A stretch of DNA of 64,000 nucleotides from assembly GCA_022376925.1 (NCBI GenBank), contig JAIOJX010000028.1:71699001-71763000 (forward strand), given 5' to 3'. Under the pieces are notes generated by a model. It ran no database searches. It had not been told where the DNA came from and saw only the letters and a program-made list of their open reading frames with translations. Below are positions 12,290 through 25,333 of this stretch, piece by piece. Position 1 is the first letter of the stretch; each line of letters begins with the position of its first letter. The position numbers and the translations under genes were made by a program. This DNA comes from Tragulus kanchil (lineage: Eukaryota > Chordata > Mammalia > Artiodactyla > Tragulidae).

Positions 12290-12460
12290 TATAGTCTTGT
12301 CTTCCTACACTAGTGCATCAGTACCATGAGAGCTAGGATTTCATTGATTTTGTTCATTCTGTAATCCCCCAGATAGTAACAGTACCTATTACTAGTAGGT
12401 ACATACTCAGTAGTTGCTTAGTAGATATGCAATAAATATTTGTTGATATGAATAAACAAA
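12290..12460 (+). mobile_element. Probable L2 3' end
   Basis: The string ending 'gcaataaatatttgttgata' followed by 'tgaataaac', with 'gttcattctgtaatccccca' upstream, is typical of the sense L2 3' end. It is diverged and identified by eye. Confidence 0.5.
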
Positions 12461-14870
12461 TATAAAAATTAATCTTATGTGGTCATACAATAAGATTGAT
12501 CTCAAAAAGTTATTGTCTGAAATTATTATATGTGATTTACTTGAAAAGCTATTTCTTACTAATATATTTAATTCTGGTGTGGTTTTCTACCAAAATATTC
12601 AGACAAAGATAACCAGAAATTGTGTATTATTACACTACTACCTTATGTTAAATTAAGCTTCCTCTGTCCAGTGCGCACCCCCCGCCCCCTCCATCTTTCC
12701 TTACTGGAAGATAGCCTTCTCTCCTATAGAGAAAGGCTTAATACAGAGGCAAAAAAATACAGAAAAGAAGGAAGTGGTAGAACTCAAGAGAAAAACTCTA
12801 AGAACTAACCATGGTGCTGAAAGAGTAATGCTCTTGTGCTTGAGGAAGCCCTTGAAATTTTTCTGTACTCAAGGCCATATGTCTTGAGTACAACTCTGCT
12901 TACCTTGGAAATAAAGAAGTCAGTGTTTACTAAATTATTCTTGAGTTGAAATTTGAGATTCTGTGGTGTTTTGTTGATAAAGGACAGATTTAGTGTAGAG
13001 AAATATCTTCAAGTAAAACTTTTCTATTTTTGTAAATCATACTTGAAATGATAATATCTAAAGTAGAACAGTTTAATTTTTGCCTGAAGCACACTGACTG
13101 CTTTAATGGAAAATGCAGCATTCAAAACAAGGGTCTAATTAGTAAAAGATGCAGTCCTCCTCTTAATTTTGAAGTAGAAATTAATTTTGCAAATGGCAAA
13201 ATCTCTTTCTACTTAAAATAGTTAGCAATTGAATTTTAACAGGTTTATTTATTTAATTGTGACACCTGAATGTTTTTTAGTAAGAGAAAAAAGTAATATC
13301 TGACACTATAAGCATATGAACTTAGAGCATATTACCAGTTTCTATATTTTCTGTACAATGTACAGAAGAATGCTAAGTTTTTCTTTTAAATTTGTCTAAA
13401 ATTTTGACTTCTTAGGTCAAACTAGGCATCTCACTAAGTTCCAGTTAGTGTTTCACTTTTTCAGTATTTTTTTGAAATTAAAAATGTATTTCGCCTTTAA
13501 TTTTGGAGAAAAAAGTAGTACTGAATGGTACAGAGACAAAATATCACATCTCTCTTGCCTTAGGTTCAAATAAATTTGAGTAGATTATAGAGAAGTATAG
13601 TCTATAAAATTAAAGGGAAGTTTTGCTTAATTTTGACCATTTTTCTAAACATATAGTCAACTCTGATTTTCAAGTCTGATTCTGTTGTTCTTGCCATGTA
13701 TTCTTTTTTTTTTTTTTTTCCCAACACTTACCTCTAAACGAACCCCAGAATATTCCATGTATTCTTTGACTAAGTCCCTGAAATGATATATGTATGTGTA
13801 TGCATTTTTACTATCTTGTGAAGGAGATAATACAAGTAAATAGATGTATACAATGTCAGTTGAGAAGATGAAAGAAAACAAAAAGTAGTATAGTAAGAGA
13901 AAGAATAATGGATGTGGTCCCTCTCTGAGATTTAACTGAAGTCAAGAATCACTTCACACAAAGGTTTGGAGGAATAACTTTCCAGATAGAGAGGATGCCA
14001 AGTGAAATGGTTCTCGGATGACAATGTATCTGGTGTTTTCTGGGAACAGCAAGAAGTTCTTCAGGCTTGAATGGAGAGGTCTAGGAGGAAATTATAGATA
14101 AGGCCATTGAGAAATAACCGTGGGCCATGTCATAGAGTGTCTTGTAGAAAATGGTGAAGACTCTGGCTTTTATTCCAGTTACAAGTCTTATGATTCTTTG
14201 AAAGGAAAGGTAGAGCTGAAAACATTTAGTAGTTATTAGGGAAAGGTGCTGGATTTTCAGTAGGGCGGTGACACCTCCACCAAGGAGGATTTCTTCGTGG
14301 TGCTATGCTCTTCTTATTTGGTACCAGAAATTTGTGATACCTTGATCAATACAAGTCAATACACTTATCTTTCTTGATAAAAGTATTTCTTTCAGTTACT
14401 GATGTTTTTCCATTAATAAAGGTAACCCATAGTTCGCTTTGAATATATCCCATGCTATTTGTTTCTGACTTCCTACTTTTAAAATAATTCTCTGATAAAT
14501 CATTTTCTTGGTCCAACAAGTAATCCCTTAGAAGTAATTTCTCTTTTGATTAAAATCAAATTCACTGCTTTATGATAATTTAGTACGTTTTAAAACTATG
14601 CTTCAGGACACTTTAAGAGAAACCTTAATGACAGAGAATGTCTAATTATGTATACTAACTGTTATACAATTATATCAGTAGCATGTTATAAGAAACTGTC
14701 AGTCTGAGTCTTAGAAAAAGATTATTTCATACTCTAAGAATCCTCTGCATTTTATTATTTTAGTTTATCTAATTTAATTTTTATTATTTATAAAATAATG
14801 TTACAATAAGGATTTAGGGTAACTTACTTTCAAGAATGGTAAAACAATGAAAAGACTCTGTATTAAGTGT
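12461..14870. other. ARL6: ARL6 intron, no gene recognised
   Basis: AT-rich unique sequence between the 130-nt and 56-nt ARL6 exons. There is a T run at 13704-13720. The stretch near 13920-14170 (ending 'gactctggcttttattcc') looks like an ancient repeat that I cannot name. No splice-flanked coding sequence is seen. Confidence 0.6.
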
Positions 14871-14879
14871 TTTTTATGC

Positions 14880-15010
14880 ATATCTAAAATATTTAATTCT
14901 TAAAATGATCATATGAGGCCAGTGGTTATATTCCCCCATTTTACAGAAGTAAAAACTGAAGGCAGAAGAGTTAAACAACTTATCCAGGTTTGTGAAGCCA
15001 ATAAATATGA
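14880..15010 (-). mobile_element. MIR SINE
   Basis: The core 'ccccattttacagaagtaaa', followed by 'aacttatccaggtttgtgaa', is the MIR core in reverse. It is an old mammalian SINE within the ARL6 intron. Confidence 0.6.
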
Positions 15011-15561
15011 AACTATGGTTGAAATTTACTGGGATTTTTTTTTAAATTTTAACAGTTTACAAAAGTTACAGTTACAGATTTATGCCTTTTAGATATCAAA
15101 TTTAATTTCAAATAAAGTCACTCCATCCTGTGGCTAAATTATAGCCTAAGTAAAGGATTTCTCATAAATAAATGCTATTAAATCATTGGGACTGGTAGGG
15201 AAAATAGAACGGTGTACTCTATAATCCCACTACAGCGAGAATAACTCAAAGTATTTGTTCTGTTAATGCCAGTCTGAGTAACATTCCTAGAGTAGTAACT
15301 TTTTAGTGATATATTTTTATAAATGCCCATATAAATTATGAATAATTATAAGTCTTGGTCCTAAACACTCAGACTTTCATATCCTGTATATATTCACTTT
15401 CTGTACTTAGCCATTTCTCCTGAGATATATTACTGAATGTAGTAACTTGCCATATGTAAAAAATTATAAATTATTTATTTAAGGTAAAATTGTAATTATT
15501 TATATTCTTAATAGTTTTATGATGTAATGAAATGGATATTTTTCTATGGATTTTATTTCAG

Positions 15562-15617
15562 TGCTAGTGATGCCATAAAAGGAGAAGGATTGCAAGAAGG
15601 TGTAGACTGGCTTCAAG
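15562..15617 (+). CDS. ARL6: ARL6 coding exon (56 nt)
   Basis: Acceptor ttttatttcag, donor CTTCAAG|GTACAT. The first T completes the Cys codon left open by the 130-nt exon; the rest encodes ASDAIKGEGLQEGVDWLQ, and the final G opens the next codon. 'CAS' corresponds to the G5 region that contacts the guanine base (about residues 160-162). The last G is shared by two outcomes: joined to the exon at 22920 it makes Asp (standard protein), joined to the micro-exon at 15748 it makes Glu (long isoform). Confidence 0.97.
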
Positions 15618-15747
15618 GTACATCATAAACAGCTGTGCCTCTCAGCCTTTATTTTTCTCTCCATTCACATTTTCTGTCCTTTTTCACATTTTATTTTTAT
15701 TATATCACTGCCTCTTCCCTCTTGTTTCCATGTATTTCTGCTATCAG

Positions 15748-15760
15748 AAAAAACGATACA
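15748..15760 (+). CDS. ARL6: ARL6 13-nt alternative micro-exon (BBS3L isoform)
   Basis: Thirteen bases, AAAAAACGATACA, lie between a good acceptor (tatttctgctatcag) and a consensus donor (gtaagtat), only 130 bp after the 56-nt exon. Splicing 15617-15748 and 15760-22920 gives the C-terminus LQEKTIQSDPGYEDMKK followed by TAG at 22951-22953, for a 193-residue protein. A long, eye-enriched ARL6 isoform (BBS3L) with an alternative C-terminus of this length is established in vertebrates, and the frame works exactly here. Use of the exon in this species is inferred, not shown. Confidence 0.85.
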
Positions 15761-16817
15761 GTAAGTATCCAATACCTTGCTCTGTTTACTTCAGTTACAT
15801 TTTTATAAAGGATTTATTTAAATAAAGTACTTACATAATATACAAGATAACTCTAGAAAATAATTTTAATTTATGGTAACAGAGTTCTGTCAGATCTAGT
15901 AATAGAAGCACATTTGAATTTTGGGATAAATTTTAGACCTACTGTCAATAAATAAAAATAAATCTCTGTGACATGTGTCTTTCAAGAATCATGCTGTACT
16001 CCACACATAGCTCCATTTATACATGGCATGTTTCTACAAATCTTAATGCTTACATTTAGTATTATATATACTGGCATTTTATTGTTTTATATGTCACAGT
16101 TCTATATGTTATTCATCAAAATAGCTATCATAATTGATACAGGCTTATTTTACAAGGCATTAAATTAGGATATATCATTTTCCCTAAGGTGGCATTGTCC
16201 ACTAGACACAGGAATGGCTTGATGCACAGTGACCCACACAGAGAAATAAAACGTGAATGTGGATGAAACCAAGTTCTGTAGTTCTTTCTTATTATAGGAC
16301 CCTGAAGATCAGGCCAAAAAATTTCCATTTTTGAGCAGGACAGTGAGTGATTTCTTTTAGAAATCTCCCTGCCATGAATAAGGGTGAATAATAAGAGATC
16401 AGTTTGTTAATACACTAGCTGTGGTGTTGTGGCTGTAAATTTAATTTCTTCTGCACACCCCTTTATTCCAGTTATATGTGATTTTTTTTCTCTTCTGCAT
16501 GTCATTGTCCTGGTGGATCTAAGAGTAGTCTGCTTACCCATACGTAAAGAGACATAATATTTCCTTGGTTCCAAGTACTAAATATGCATCTAATAAATAT
16601 TTCTATGTGTTATTAGTAAAATGTGGTATTTTAGTTAACTGCACAAACTTGTATTTTTTTTCCCTCTTGTGTGTTTAGTCATCATGACATTTTACCATTA
16701 AACTGCAAAGAACTTTCTAGTTACATTTTTACAATTAAGTAAAACTTAACTGAGAAACCTGTAAAAGTTCTCAAAATAACCAGTGGAATTTTTCTTTGAA
16801 CACTCCAACTTAGTTTC
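15761..16817. other. ARL6: ARL6 intron, no feature recognised
   Basis: AT-rich intronic sequence with no recognisable repeat or exon. Short open frames here lack splice or codon support. Confidence 0.5.
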
Positions 16818-19018
16818 TCAGGCTGTGTAAATAGGTTACAAAGGAACATTCCAGAGAAGATACTAGAACTATATTCTCAACCTTTATTTCTTATTTTACA
16901 AGTACTTATTGCTCACAGCAGAGATACAGTGTGAATGCAAACCCCACAATTGCTCAGAATGAAGAATGCAAAGCACAGTACTTATGGAAAATAGGTGATG
17001 GTCATCTGGATTTTAAATTGTAGGTCTTTTTGTCTGTAACAATAAGACCACTAGGTGTCAGTAATGATCCAACATCACAATGTCACTTGCCAACCCTTAC
17101 CTGATTTTTGCCTTTGACTTTTCTGATCTATTACCTTTGCATCTTCCCTCACAAGTCTTTGTAAGAAGGATACATTATTGAAAAAAAAAAAATTCTGCCC
17201 TTGTGTGGCCATATTATTGTATGTAAGCTTTGTAACAATTCTCTGCAAGGTAAGTAGTAGTATCTCCATTTTATGTGGGCAGTACGGTATAGAAGTAAAA
17301 AGCACTTGGACTTTTGAGTCTAGCAGATTTATACCACTACTTGTTAGTTATTAAATAATGTCTTTATACAGATAGTTTTCTTTATCTGTAACATTAAAAA
17401 ATAAAATATCAAAGAACTTCCCTATTTAAAAGAAGAGGAAACTTAGTATGCAGATTTAAAACTATCGGTTTAATGTTACGTAGGAGATCCTTTGTTCATA
17501 ATTTCTATGTTATAGTAAATAGTTTATATGTTTGATGTTCCTAACCGTCTCTCTGAATTTGAAAGCAGGTAAAAACCTATTTTGCAAAATAGGTAGCAAT
17601 AAATATATGACAGCAGTCTGCGCCTATGCTTGTTAATTTATTATCAAGAAGTTTTTCTATAAATCTTTGAAAGATATTCTGAACTTATGTCTCTTCATTT
17701 TCCTTGCAAAATTCTGAAATTTCCTAATGTAAACAAGAAACTTCTGGTTCATTTTGACCAATTTAATCTTACTATTTTAAAGTTTAAGTTTAAAAAATTG
17801 AGGATAAAGTATTAAATGATATATTTTGTGCCATGATTCCATTCTCTTTTGGAAGGATTGTCAATGACTGCCCATACATTATAGCCCAAAGATAGCAATC
17901 CATAAGTAGACTAAAAAAATCTATACGTCAGGCTGTGTAAATAGGTTACAAAGGAACATTCCAGAGAAGATACTAGAACTATATTCTCAACCTTTATTTC
18001 TTATTTTACAAGTACTTATTGCTCACAGCAGAGATACAGTGTGAATGCAAACCCCACAATTGCTCAGAATGAAGAATGCAAAGCACAGTACTTATGGAAA
18101 ATAGGTGATGGTCATCTGGATTTTAAATTGTAGGTCTTTTTGTCTGTAACAATAAGACCACTAGGTGTCAGTAATGATCCAACATCACAATGTCACTTGC
18201 CAACCCTTACCTGATTTTTGCCTTTGACTTTTCTGATCTATTACCTTTGCATCTTCCCTCACAAGTCTTTGTAAGAAGGATACATTATTGAAAAAAAATT
18301 CTGCCCTTGTGTGGCCATATTATTGTATGTAAGCTTTGTAACAATTCTCTGCAAGGTAAGTAGTAGTATCTCCATTTTATGTGGGCAGTACGGTATAGAA
18401 GTAAAAAGCACTTGGACTTTTGAGTCTAGCAGATTTATACCACTACTTGTTAGTTATTAAATAATGTCTTTATACAGATAGTTTTCTTTATCTGTAACAT
18501 TAAAAAATAAAATATCAAAGAACTTCCCTATTTAAAAGAAGAGGAAACTTAGTATGCAGATTTAAAACTATCGGTTTAATGTTACGTAGGAGATCCTTTG
18601 TTCATAATTTCTATGTTATAGTAAATAGTTTATATGTTTGATGTTCCTAACCGTCTCTCTGAATTTGAAAGCAGGTAAAAACCTATTTTGCAAAATAGGT
18701 AGCAATAAATATATGACAGCAGTCTGCGCCTATGCTTGTTAATTTATTATCAAGAAGTTTTTCTATAAATCTTTGAAAGATATTCTGAACTTATGTCTCT
18801 TCATTTTCCTTGCAAAATTCTGAAATTTCCTAATGTAAACAAGAAACTTCTGGTTCATTTTGACCAATTTAATCTTACTATTTTAAAGTTTAAGTTTAAA
18901 AAATTGAGGATAAAGTATTAAATGATATATTTTGTGCCATGATTCCATTCTCTTTTGGAAGGATTGTCAATGACTGCCCATACATTATAGCCCAAAGATA
19001 GCAATCCATAAGTAGACT
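16818..19018. repeat. Tandem duplication E, period 1110 bp
   Basis: Copy 1 is 16818-17913 and copy 2 is 17928-19018, both within the last ARL6 intron. The 14-bp filler at 17914-17927 belongs to neither. The only difference noted is the A-run length after 'cattattg' (17180 against 18290). Confidence 0.95.
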
Positions 19019-21066
19019 ATAAATTATGTTTTAAAAGTTCCAGAGAATATATAGAAATCATTGCAGAAGTGTAAGTTATTTTCTAGCTCTGAAACTTTCA
19101 AATATTTATAAAAAGCAATCCTGTCTCATGATTCATGAAACATATTGACTCTATCACTGTATCTTACGGGGAAAAAGTAATAATGCTTCCAGTTTTATGT
19201 AAGAATTTTATAAACCATGTATATGGATATTCTATTGAAAGAGGAGTGAACACTCACTCAGCTTCATCCCCTCTTCAGATCTCACTAAAAGTGAAGAGAC
19301 TGAGGACAAAAAGAATGGGAGTGACAAACATGGCAACCAGATTTTTAAGCCAAGTATGTGGTGAATGTTAAATAACAGACTTGAGAAAGTGGAATTCTAA
19401 GCTAGCACTGGAGAAAGCTGGGCAGCATCCTAGTTTACATTGCATACCACCTCAAAGTTGAGGAATTGATGGAAATCAGAAATAAGGATGAGGTGAGACT
19501 GAAAGGAGAAGCACAGTTATACAACCATGTCCCCAAAGAAGATTGAGGTTTCCTTCTTTGCAGAGAGTCGCATAATGTTTGGAGTGGAGGACGCTGAGCA
19601 CCACTGTGTGCTGGAATGCTGAACTGAAAATGAAGAATAAGCAAAGGTTTCGTACTGAAGATTATAGCCATCTACTGCGTTCTCTTGTTTCTCCTAGAAG
19701 ACACTGGCAATAGGTAGAAGATTGAAAGTCAACTTTGAGGAGTCAGACCAGCCTGAGAGAAAAGATCTAAAGGTGTTAGTATCAGAAGCTCTCAAGGAAA
19801 TGGCCTTACTACATACACTAGGATGAAGGTTATGTTTGATAAACCTCACACATGTAACAAAATTCTAATCAGCTTTATAATGTTAACTTACACATATGAG
19901 AAGATAGGAAAGAATCACCAAACACTTGAAGACAAAACATTAGAAATTACAGAACAACAACAACAAAAGTAATGCTTACATTTAATAGTTTAAGTTTAAA
20001 AAATTGAGGATAAAGTATTAAATGATATATTTTGTGCCATGATTCCATTCTCTTTTGGAAGGATTGTCAATGACTGCCCATACATTATAGCCCAAAGATA
20101 GCAATCCATAAGTAGACTATAAATTATGTTTTAAAAGTTCCAGAGAATATATAGAAATCATTGCAGAAGTGTAAGTTATTTTCTAGCTCTGAAACTTTCA
20201 AATATTTATAAAAAGCAATCCTGTCTCATGATTCATGAAACATATTGACTCTATCACTGTATCTTACGGGAAAAAGTAATAATGCTTCCAGTTTTATGTA
20301 AGAATTTTATAAACCATGTATATGGATATTCTATTGAAAGAGGAGTGAACACTCACTCAGCTTCATCCCCTCTTCAGATCTCACTAAAAGTGAAGAGACT
20401 GAGGACAAAAAGAATGGGAGTGACAAACATGGCAACCAGATTTTTAAGCCAAGTATGTGGTGAATGTTAAATAACAGACTTGAGAAAGTGGAATTCTAAG
20501 CTAGCACTGGAGAAAGCTGGGCAGCATCCTAGTTTACATTGCATACCACCTCAAAGTTGAGGAATTGATGGAAATCAGAAATAAGGATGAGGTGAGACTG
20601 AAAGGAGAAGCACAGTTATACAACCATGTCCCCAAAGAAGATTGAGGTTTCCTTCTTTGCAGAGAGTCGCATAATGTTTGGAGTGGAGGACGCTGAGCAC
20701 CACTGTGTGCTGGAATGCTGAACTGAAAATGAAGAATAAGCAAAGGTTTCGTACTGAAGATTATAGCCATCTACTGCGTTCTCTTGTTTCTCCTAGAAGA
20801 CACTGGCAATAGGTAGAAGATTGAAAGTCAACTTTGAGGAGTCAGACCAGCCTGAGAGAAAAGATCTAAAGGTGTTAGTATCAGAAGCTCTCAAGGAAAT
20901 GGCCTTACTACATACACTAGGATGAAGGTTATGTTTGATAAACCTCACACATGTAACAAAATTCTAATCAGCTTTATAATGTTAACTTACACATATGAGA
21001 AGATAGGAAAGAATCACCAAACACTTGAAGACAAAACATTAGAAATTACAGAACAACAACAACAAA
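18887..21066. repeat. Tandem duplication F, period 1100 bp
   Basis: Copy 1 is 18887-19968 and copy 2 is 19987-21066, with an 18-bp filler at 19969-19986. Copy 1 overlaps copy 2 of duplication E, so 'agtttaagtttaaaaaattg' occurs three times (near 17779, 18887 and 19987). One G is missing in copy 2 of 'ttacgggg' (19166 region), which changes any reading frame there. No gene is recognised inside. Confidence 0.95.
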
Positions 21067-21120
21067 ACAACAAGTTAGAAGAAGACTGTTTAGGAAAAAC
21101 ATTTCAAAACACTATCAGAG

Positions 21121-21375
21121 GGGCTTCCCTGGTGGGCCAGTGGTTAAGGACACTGCCGTGCAGTGTAAGGGGCACCAGTTCGATCCCTGGTCTTGGAAGA
21201 TCCCACATGTCATGGAACGGCTGGACTGATGTGTTCAACTACTGAGCCGGAGCTCTGGAGCGTATGCGCCCAAAGCTGGTGCTCTGATGAGAGAGGCCCC
21301 TGCGATGGGAGGCCCACATAGGCCAAAGAACAGAGAAGTAAATGAAAGACCAATAGAAGTGGCCAAAAAAAAAAA
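21121..21375 (+). mobile_element. CHR-like SINE (unfamiliar body)
   Basis: Head ggcttccctggtgggccagt, B box GTTCGATCCC, body with 'gagctctggagcgtatgcgc' and 'gatgggaggcccacatag', then 'gccaaagaacagagaagtaa' and an A tail. Flanked by a perfect 15-bp target-site duplication AAAACACTATCAGAG (21106-21120 and 21376-21390). Well preserved and therefore relatively young. Confidence 0.9.
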
Positions 21376-21559
21376 AAAACACTATCAGAGTAGCCTCAGA
21401 TAAGAGAATATGTTACTTTCATGAATATGACAAGAATACTAATTGGAAAAGAACAAAAAATGAGTTCTTGGAAAAAAAGAATAGTAGAAATGAAAGACTC
21501 AATAAAAGAAGATAAAATAGAGACAACCTCTCAGGAAGTATAAGCAAGACAAAGAATGG

Positions 21560-22420
21560 GGAAAAAAAAAACTTAAGGAGTCATTTTAAGAGGTCCAAAA
21601 TCCTAAGAATTTTCTAAAGAATTTCTGGAAGAGAGAGAACAGAGAAATAGAGGAGAGAATCATCAAATGGTGTTTTCCAGAACTTAATGATGGGTTTTTA
21701 GTTATAAGACCCCTTTAGAACCCAAGGCAGAGGATGAAAATATTCCAACACCAAGGTGCGTCATTAGAATCAGCACTGAAGACAGTGGAAGATTCTCCAT
21801 GTTTCCTGAGAAGAAAATAAGAGAGTTCATCTAAAGGAAACAAAGCGTCAGACTTCTCATCAGCAACAATTGGAAGCAGTGCCTGGGAAAATCTAAGGGG
21901 AGCATAATACTCTCTGGCAGTATCAGTATACTGTTGCTGTAGAGAATTAGGACCTCTTCCGGCATGTAAAGTCTCCAGAGTTCACCTTCTATACAGTTTA
22001 TTAATACTAAGGTAGCCACAGAGGTGTACTTGTCAAAAACGAACAAAGCAAGAAGTAGAAATAAGGTACTGTGAAATAGGAAAATCTTCCCAAGACAGTT
22101 GAGAAGGAACCCCTAGGATGATAGTGGAGATCCTGGAATGATAATGAGAGAACTTATATGAAAATAACTAAGCAAGCATGAAAAACAGCTGGTTCAAATT
22201 AAAGAGCCTGCACCAGACTCTACGGGAGAGTTCTACAAGAAAGTGAAGGTGATCGACTATGTATTATGCATCATAAAAGTAAAGACAGAAACTGTGTGAG
22301 AGTAGAGAGAGTGAATTACAATGTTAACTAAATTAAAAAACAAAACTAAGGCAGGGTTGGGGATGAACAGGGATTATCCACTGTAGGGAAAACAAAATGT
22401 ACTAGAAGAAAGGAAGAGTA
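21560..22420 (+). mobile_element. Possible HAL1/L1-related remnant
   Basis: The series 'cagacttctcatcagcaaca', 'attggaagcagtgcctggga', 'gatgatagtggagatcctgg' resembles the 3' part of HAL1-type elements in sense orientation. Highly diverged; assignment by eye only. Confidence 0.4.
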
Positions 22421-22919
22421 CCTGGAGTATGTCCCTTGTCCCAGCTGTGACTAGCATTCATATAAAGCTTTGCTGTTTTAGGAAAATGGGAGTGTTGGAC
22501 GCATCACGAGGGTGGCAGAAGACGGTGTACAGTGTACACGTGTGTGAGAACTGAATCCCCATGTTACATTGAAGGGACTGATGATTCAAGAAGTAATAAT
22601 AAAAGCGTATTATTTAGCAATACAGAGGCAGTCACCTAAAAGGAATTTGGAAATAGTTGCCTGTGAAGGGAGAAAGAAGGGATGAGACAAAAGACTTGTC
22701 TTTTTTTAATACAAGCCTTGTAGAACTGGTTGACTCTTAACTAGATGCATGTACAGTGACAAAAATGAAAACTGTAGTAATGAATTGTGCTTAAAAAAAA
22801 AAAAAAGGTTTATGTATAGGTTACTACCATGTTCTTATAGATTGATCTTTGATTGCTTTAGAAAATAGATTTTTGCCCTGTAGAGACTAATACCTTTTTT
22901 GTTTGGTTTTTGTTATCAG

Positions 22920-22953
22920 ATCAGATCCAGGCTATGAAGACATGAAAAAATAG
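22920..22953 (+). CDS. ARL6: ARL6 last coding exon, dual-frame C-terminus
   Basis: The acceptor is ttttgttatcag. Joined directly to the 56-nt exon it reads DQIQAMKT and stops at TGA 22943-22945, giving the standard 186-residue length by comparison with human. Joined through the 13-nt micro-exon it is read in another frame as SDPGYEDMKK and stops at TAG 22951-22953. One short exon therefore encodes two overlapping C-termini. The standard tail differs from the human ...QTVKT that I recall by two conservative positions. Confidence 0.95.
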
Positions 22954-24160
22954 TATTTGGAAATCTCTAACAGTTTTCAGTTCAAGAAATACATTTTAAG
23001 GCAAACGGAATACACTTTTAAAAGGTGTCTTTACATCTAAGAATGCTTTATAATCTGCTTACATTTATGGACTCTGAATGAGTTTTTTAAGAGCATAGGA
23101 CTTTTAAGTAAGCTAATCTGGCCATGAATTTTATCAAAACTACGTCTCGCCTCTAAAGGGCTCACTCCCTAGATTATCAACTTCTTGGTGTAAACGTCAA
23201 CACTTGATTGTAATTAGAAGGTTTAAAGTCAGAGTTATCTCAGTACCTCATCTTCATTAATGATATATTTAATGCATTTTATTTCTTTAATTGCCATCCA
23301 AAAATATAGTTTATGATATGACTTTGTTGTATGATTGTGCTTGAAAAAAAGAACTTTAGATATTTATAAGGGACTATGGGTAATTAATACATATTAGGTT
23401 TTACTATATGTCGCCATTAATATAACATAAAATGTAATGTACCAAATAGTGTGCATTGTATGCTGAAAAGAATAATGCTGTGTTAATATGGTATTTGATG
23501 TTTTACTCTCAAGCACTGATAAATTATCTGAGACCAAGTTAAGCAAAATTCATTTATTCAGTGAATGTATATGAAACACCTCTGTACCTATACCACTTCA
23601 GCATTGTCTTGGGCAATGGTGATACAAGGTAAATCAAATGTATCCTCAGAGAATTAAAAGATACTGAGGGAGCATTTTGGAATCTTTTCGTACAGAGTAT
23701 CTACTTTTATTTCATTGACTGAATGAAAATATTGCATTTTAAAATTAATAATTGTTGCAGTTGATTTCTTTCTTCCTTGAAATTGTCTCCAGTTTATAGC
23801 CGTACTTTGTTAAACTAGACTGTGACTTACCAACTATGTTTTTCCTGAGCAAGAACTACAGCAAAGGTGTCTACTAACATTTTAAACGTATTTCTGCCAT
23901 CTGCTATATGCAAATTGTGTTACTTCTCACAACTTAGGGACCACTTACAATTGTAAACTCTAAATAGAAGCTTTTGTTCTTAATCAGTCACTAGGAGACA
24001 GTGGATAGAGAAGTGGTGCAAATCCTGAAACATATTCCATATAAAGAAAAACTGTAGTATACAGTATATTGCATTTTAAGTTCCTTAGCTATGAAAATGA
24101 GAAAAACAGAAGGCAAAAGGTAAGTGAATAATAAAGATGTATTGCAATAACTATAGTAGT
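22954..24160 (+). other. ARL6: Probable ARL6 3' UTR and downstream flank
   Basis: No coding sequence follows the ARL6 stop codons. The sequence is largely unique. A candidate AATAAA lies at 24130-24135, but I see no strong downstream GT-rich element, so the true cleavage site is not determined. Confidence 0.3.
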
Positions 24161-24519
24161 GACATGTTTCACAGAGATTTGAATAAGATAGTTTTAAAAC
24201 TATAATAGAAGTTCTATAATCCAGCTTATTTTAGTCCAGAAATCCCAGTGATTTGAAATTTGACAAATTGAAAGTTATCAAGAATATTCCAGTGATCTGT
24301 CCTTTTAGCTAGCTTATCAACTTCTCATCATTTTGATGAGAATACAAAGTGAGTCTTGTTAACCTAGAGTTGCCTCAAATATAAAGAAAGATGTAAAGAT
24401 TAAGGCACTGTAATTCAACAACAACAAAAATTTGCTATAACTTATTTTAGGAGCATGAAGAAAGGGGTAAGAAAATTCAGATCCTCATCTTCCATAGGGT
24501 AACAAGAACAATAATGATA

Positions 24520-24700
24520 GCTATCATTGTTTTGAGCAACATATTATTACATGTATGGTATTTTGCATCATATAATCCTCACAATAACCTTACGTAGTAA
24601 ATTCTAGTTTTTGTTTTATTGACAAGGAAAGGGCCTAAAAATGTTATTTAAGGTCACAGAGCTAGTAAGTGGTGGTACTGGGATTCAGAACCAAACAGTC
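24520..24700 (-). mobile_element. MIR SINE
   Basis: 'aatcctcacaataaccttac', 'attgacaaggaaagggccta' and 'ggtcacagagctagtaagtg' are MIR core landmarks in reverse orientation. Confidence 0.75.
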
Positions 24701-25317
24701 TGTTTAAAATAGATGGTTCAAGCGCTAAGAGTAATACTGATTTTAGAAATACAGAGACATCTGATATAAGAATAGTTTAAAGGATGAAAAAGTCTCTCAC
24801 TGGCATGGAAGACTGGGATGGGGATGCAGGAGCTCATGGACAAGTGACTACTGTTTTTTGTTGTTGTTCTGTTTTAAGTCTATTAACACTTCAAATTTTA
24901 AATCTGGGCAGAAATAGCTATGATAAGAATGATTCTTAAAACTATGTTGATACTGAGTTAATATTCCGCAAACTACAGTTCATACCTATGCTAATACATA
25001 GAAGAGGGTACTGACTGTTTCCTTTGCTCCCATGATTTCCACATCTAGTTTATAGTCTATAAACATCCGTTAGTGTTCTGTCTTTATTTAAAGATTACGT
25101 AGAAGCAAGTTGGGCTACAGTGGTCACAGCATGCCATGTAAATGTGTATACACTGAGGTTATTGCTTTTGTATTTAACATTTTATGCAATTAAAATTATT
25201 AAAGTTCAAGCAAGCTTTATGTTTAGACATCATTGTGGTAACAAAATTAATTATGCTCCACATTTCAATATGATATCTCATAAAATGTTCAAAAGTTAGT
25301 ATGTTTTGCATTTACTA
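24701..25317. other. Intergenic, nothing recognised
   Basis: Unique AT-rich sequence downstream of ARL6; no exon, repeat or RNA gene supported. Confidence 0.5.
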
Positions 25318-25333
25318 TTTAGAATGTGGCCCT

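Noticed and set aside
21121..21200. tRNA-like A and B boxes at SINE heads
   Set aside because: They belong to tRNA-derived SINEs (CHR-like and Bov-tA) with bodies, A-rich tails and target duplications; none is a functional tRNA gene.
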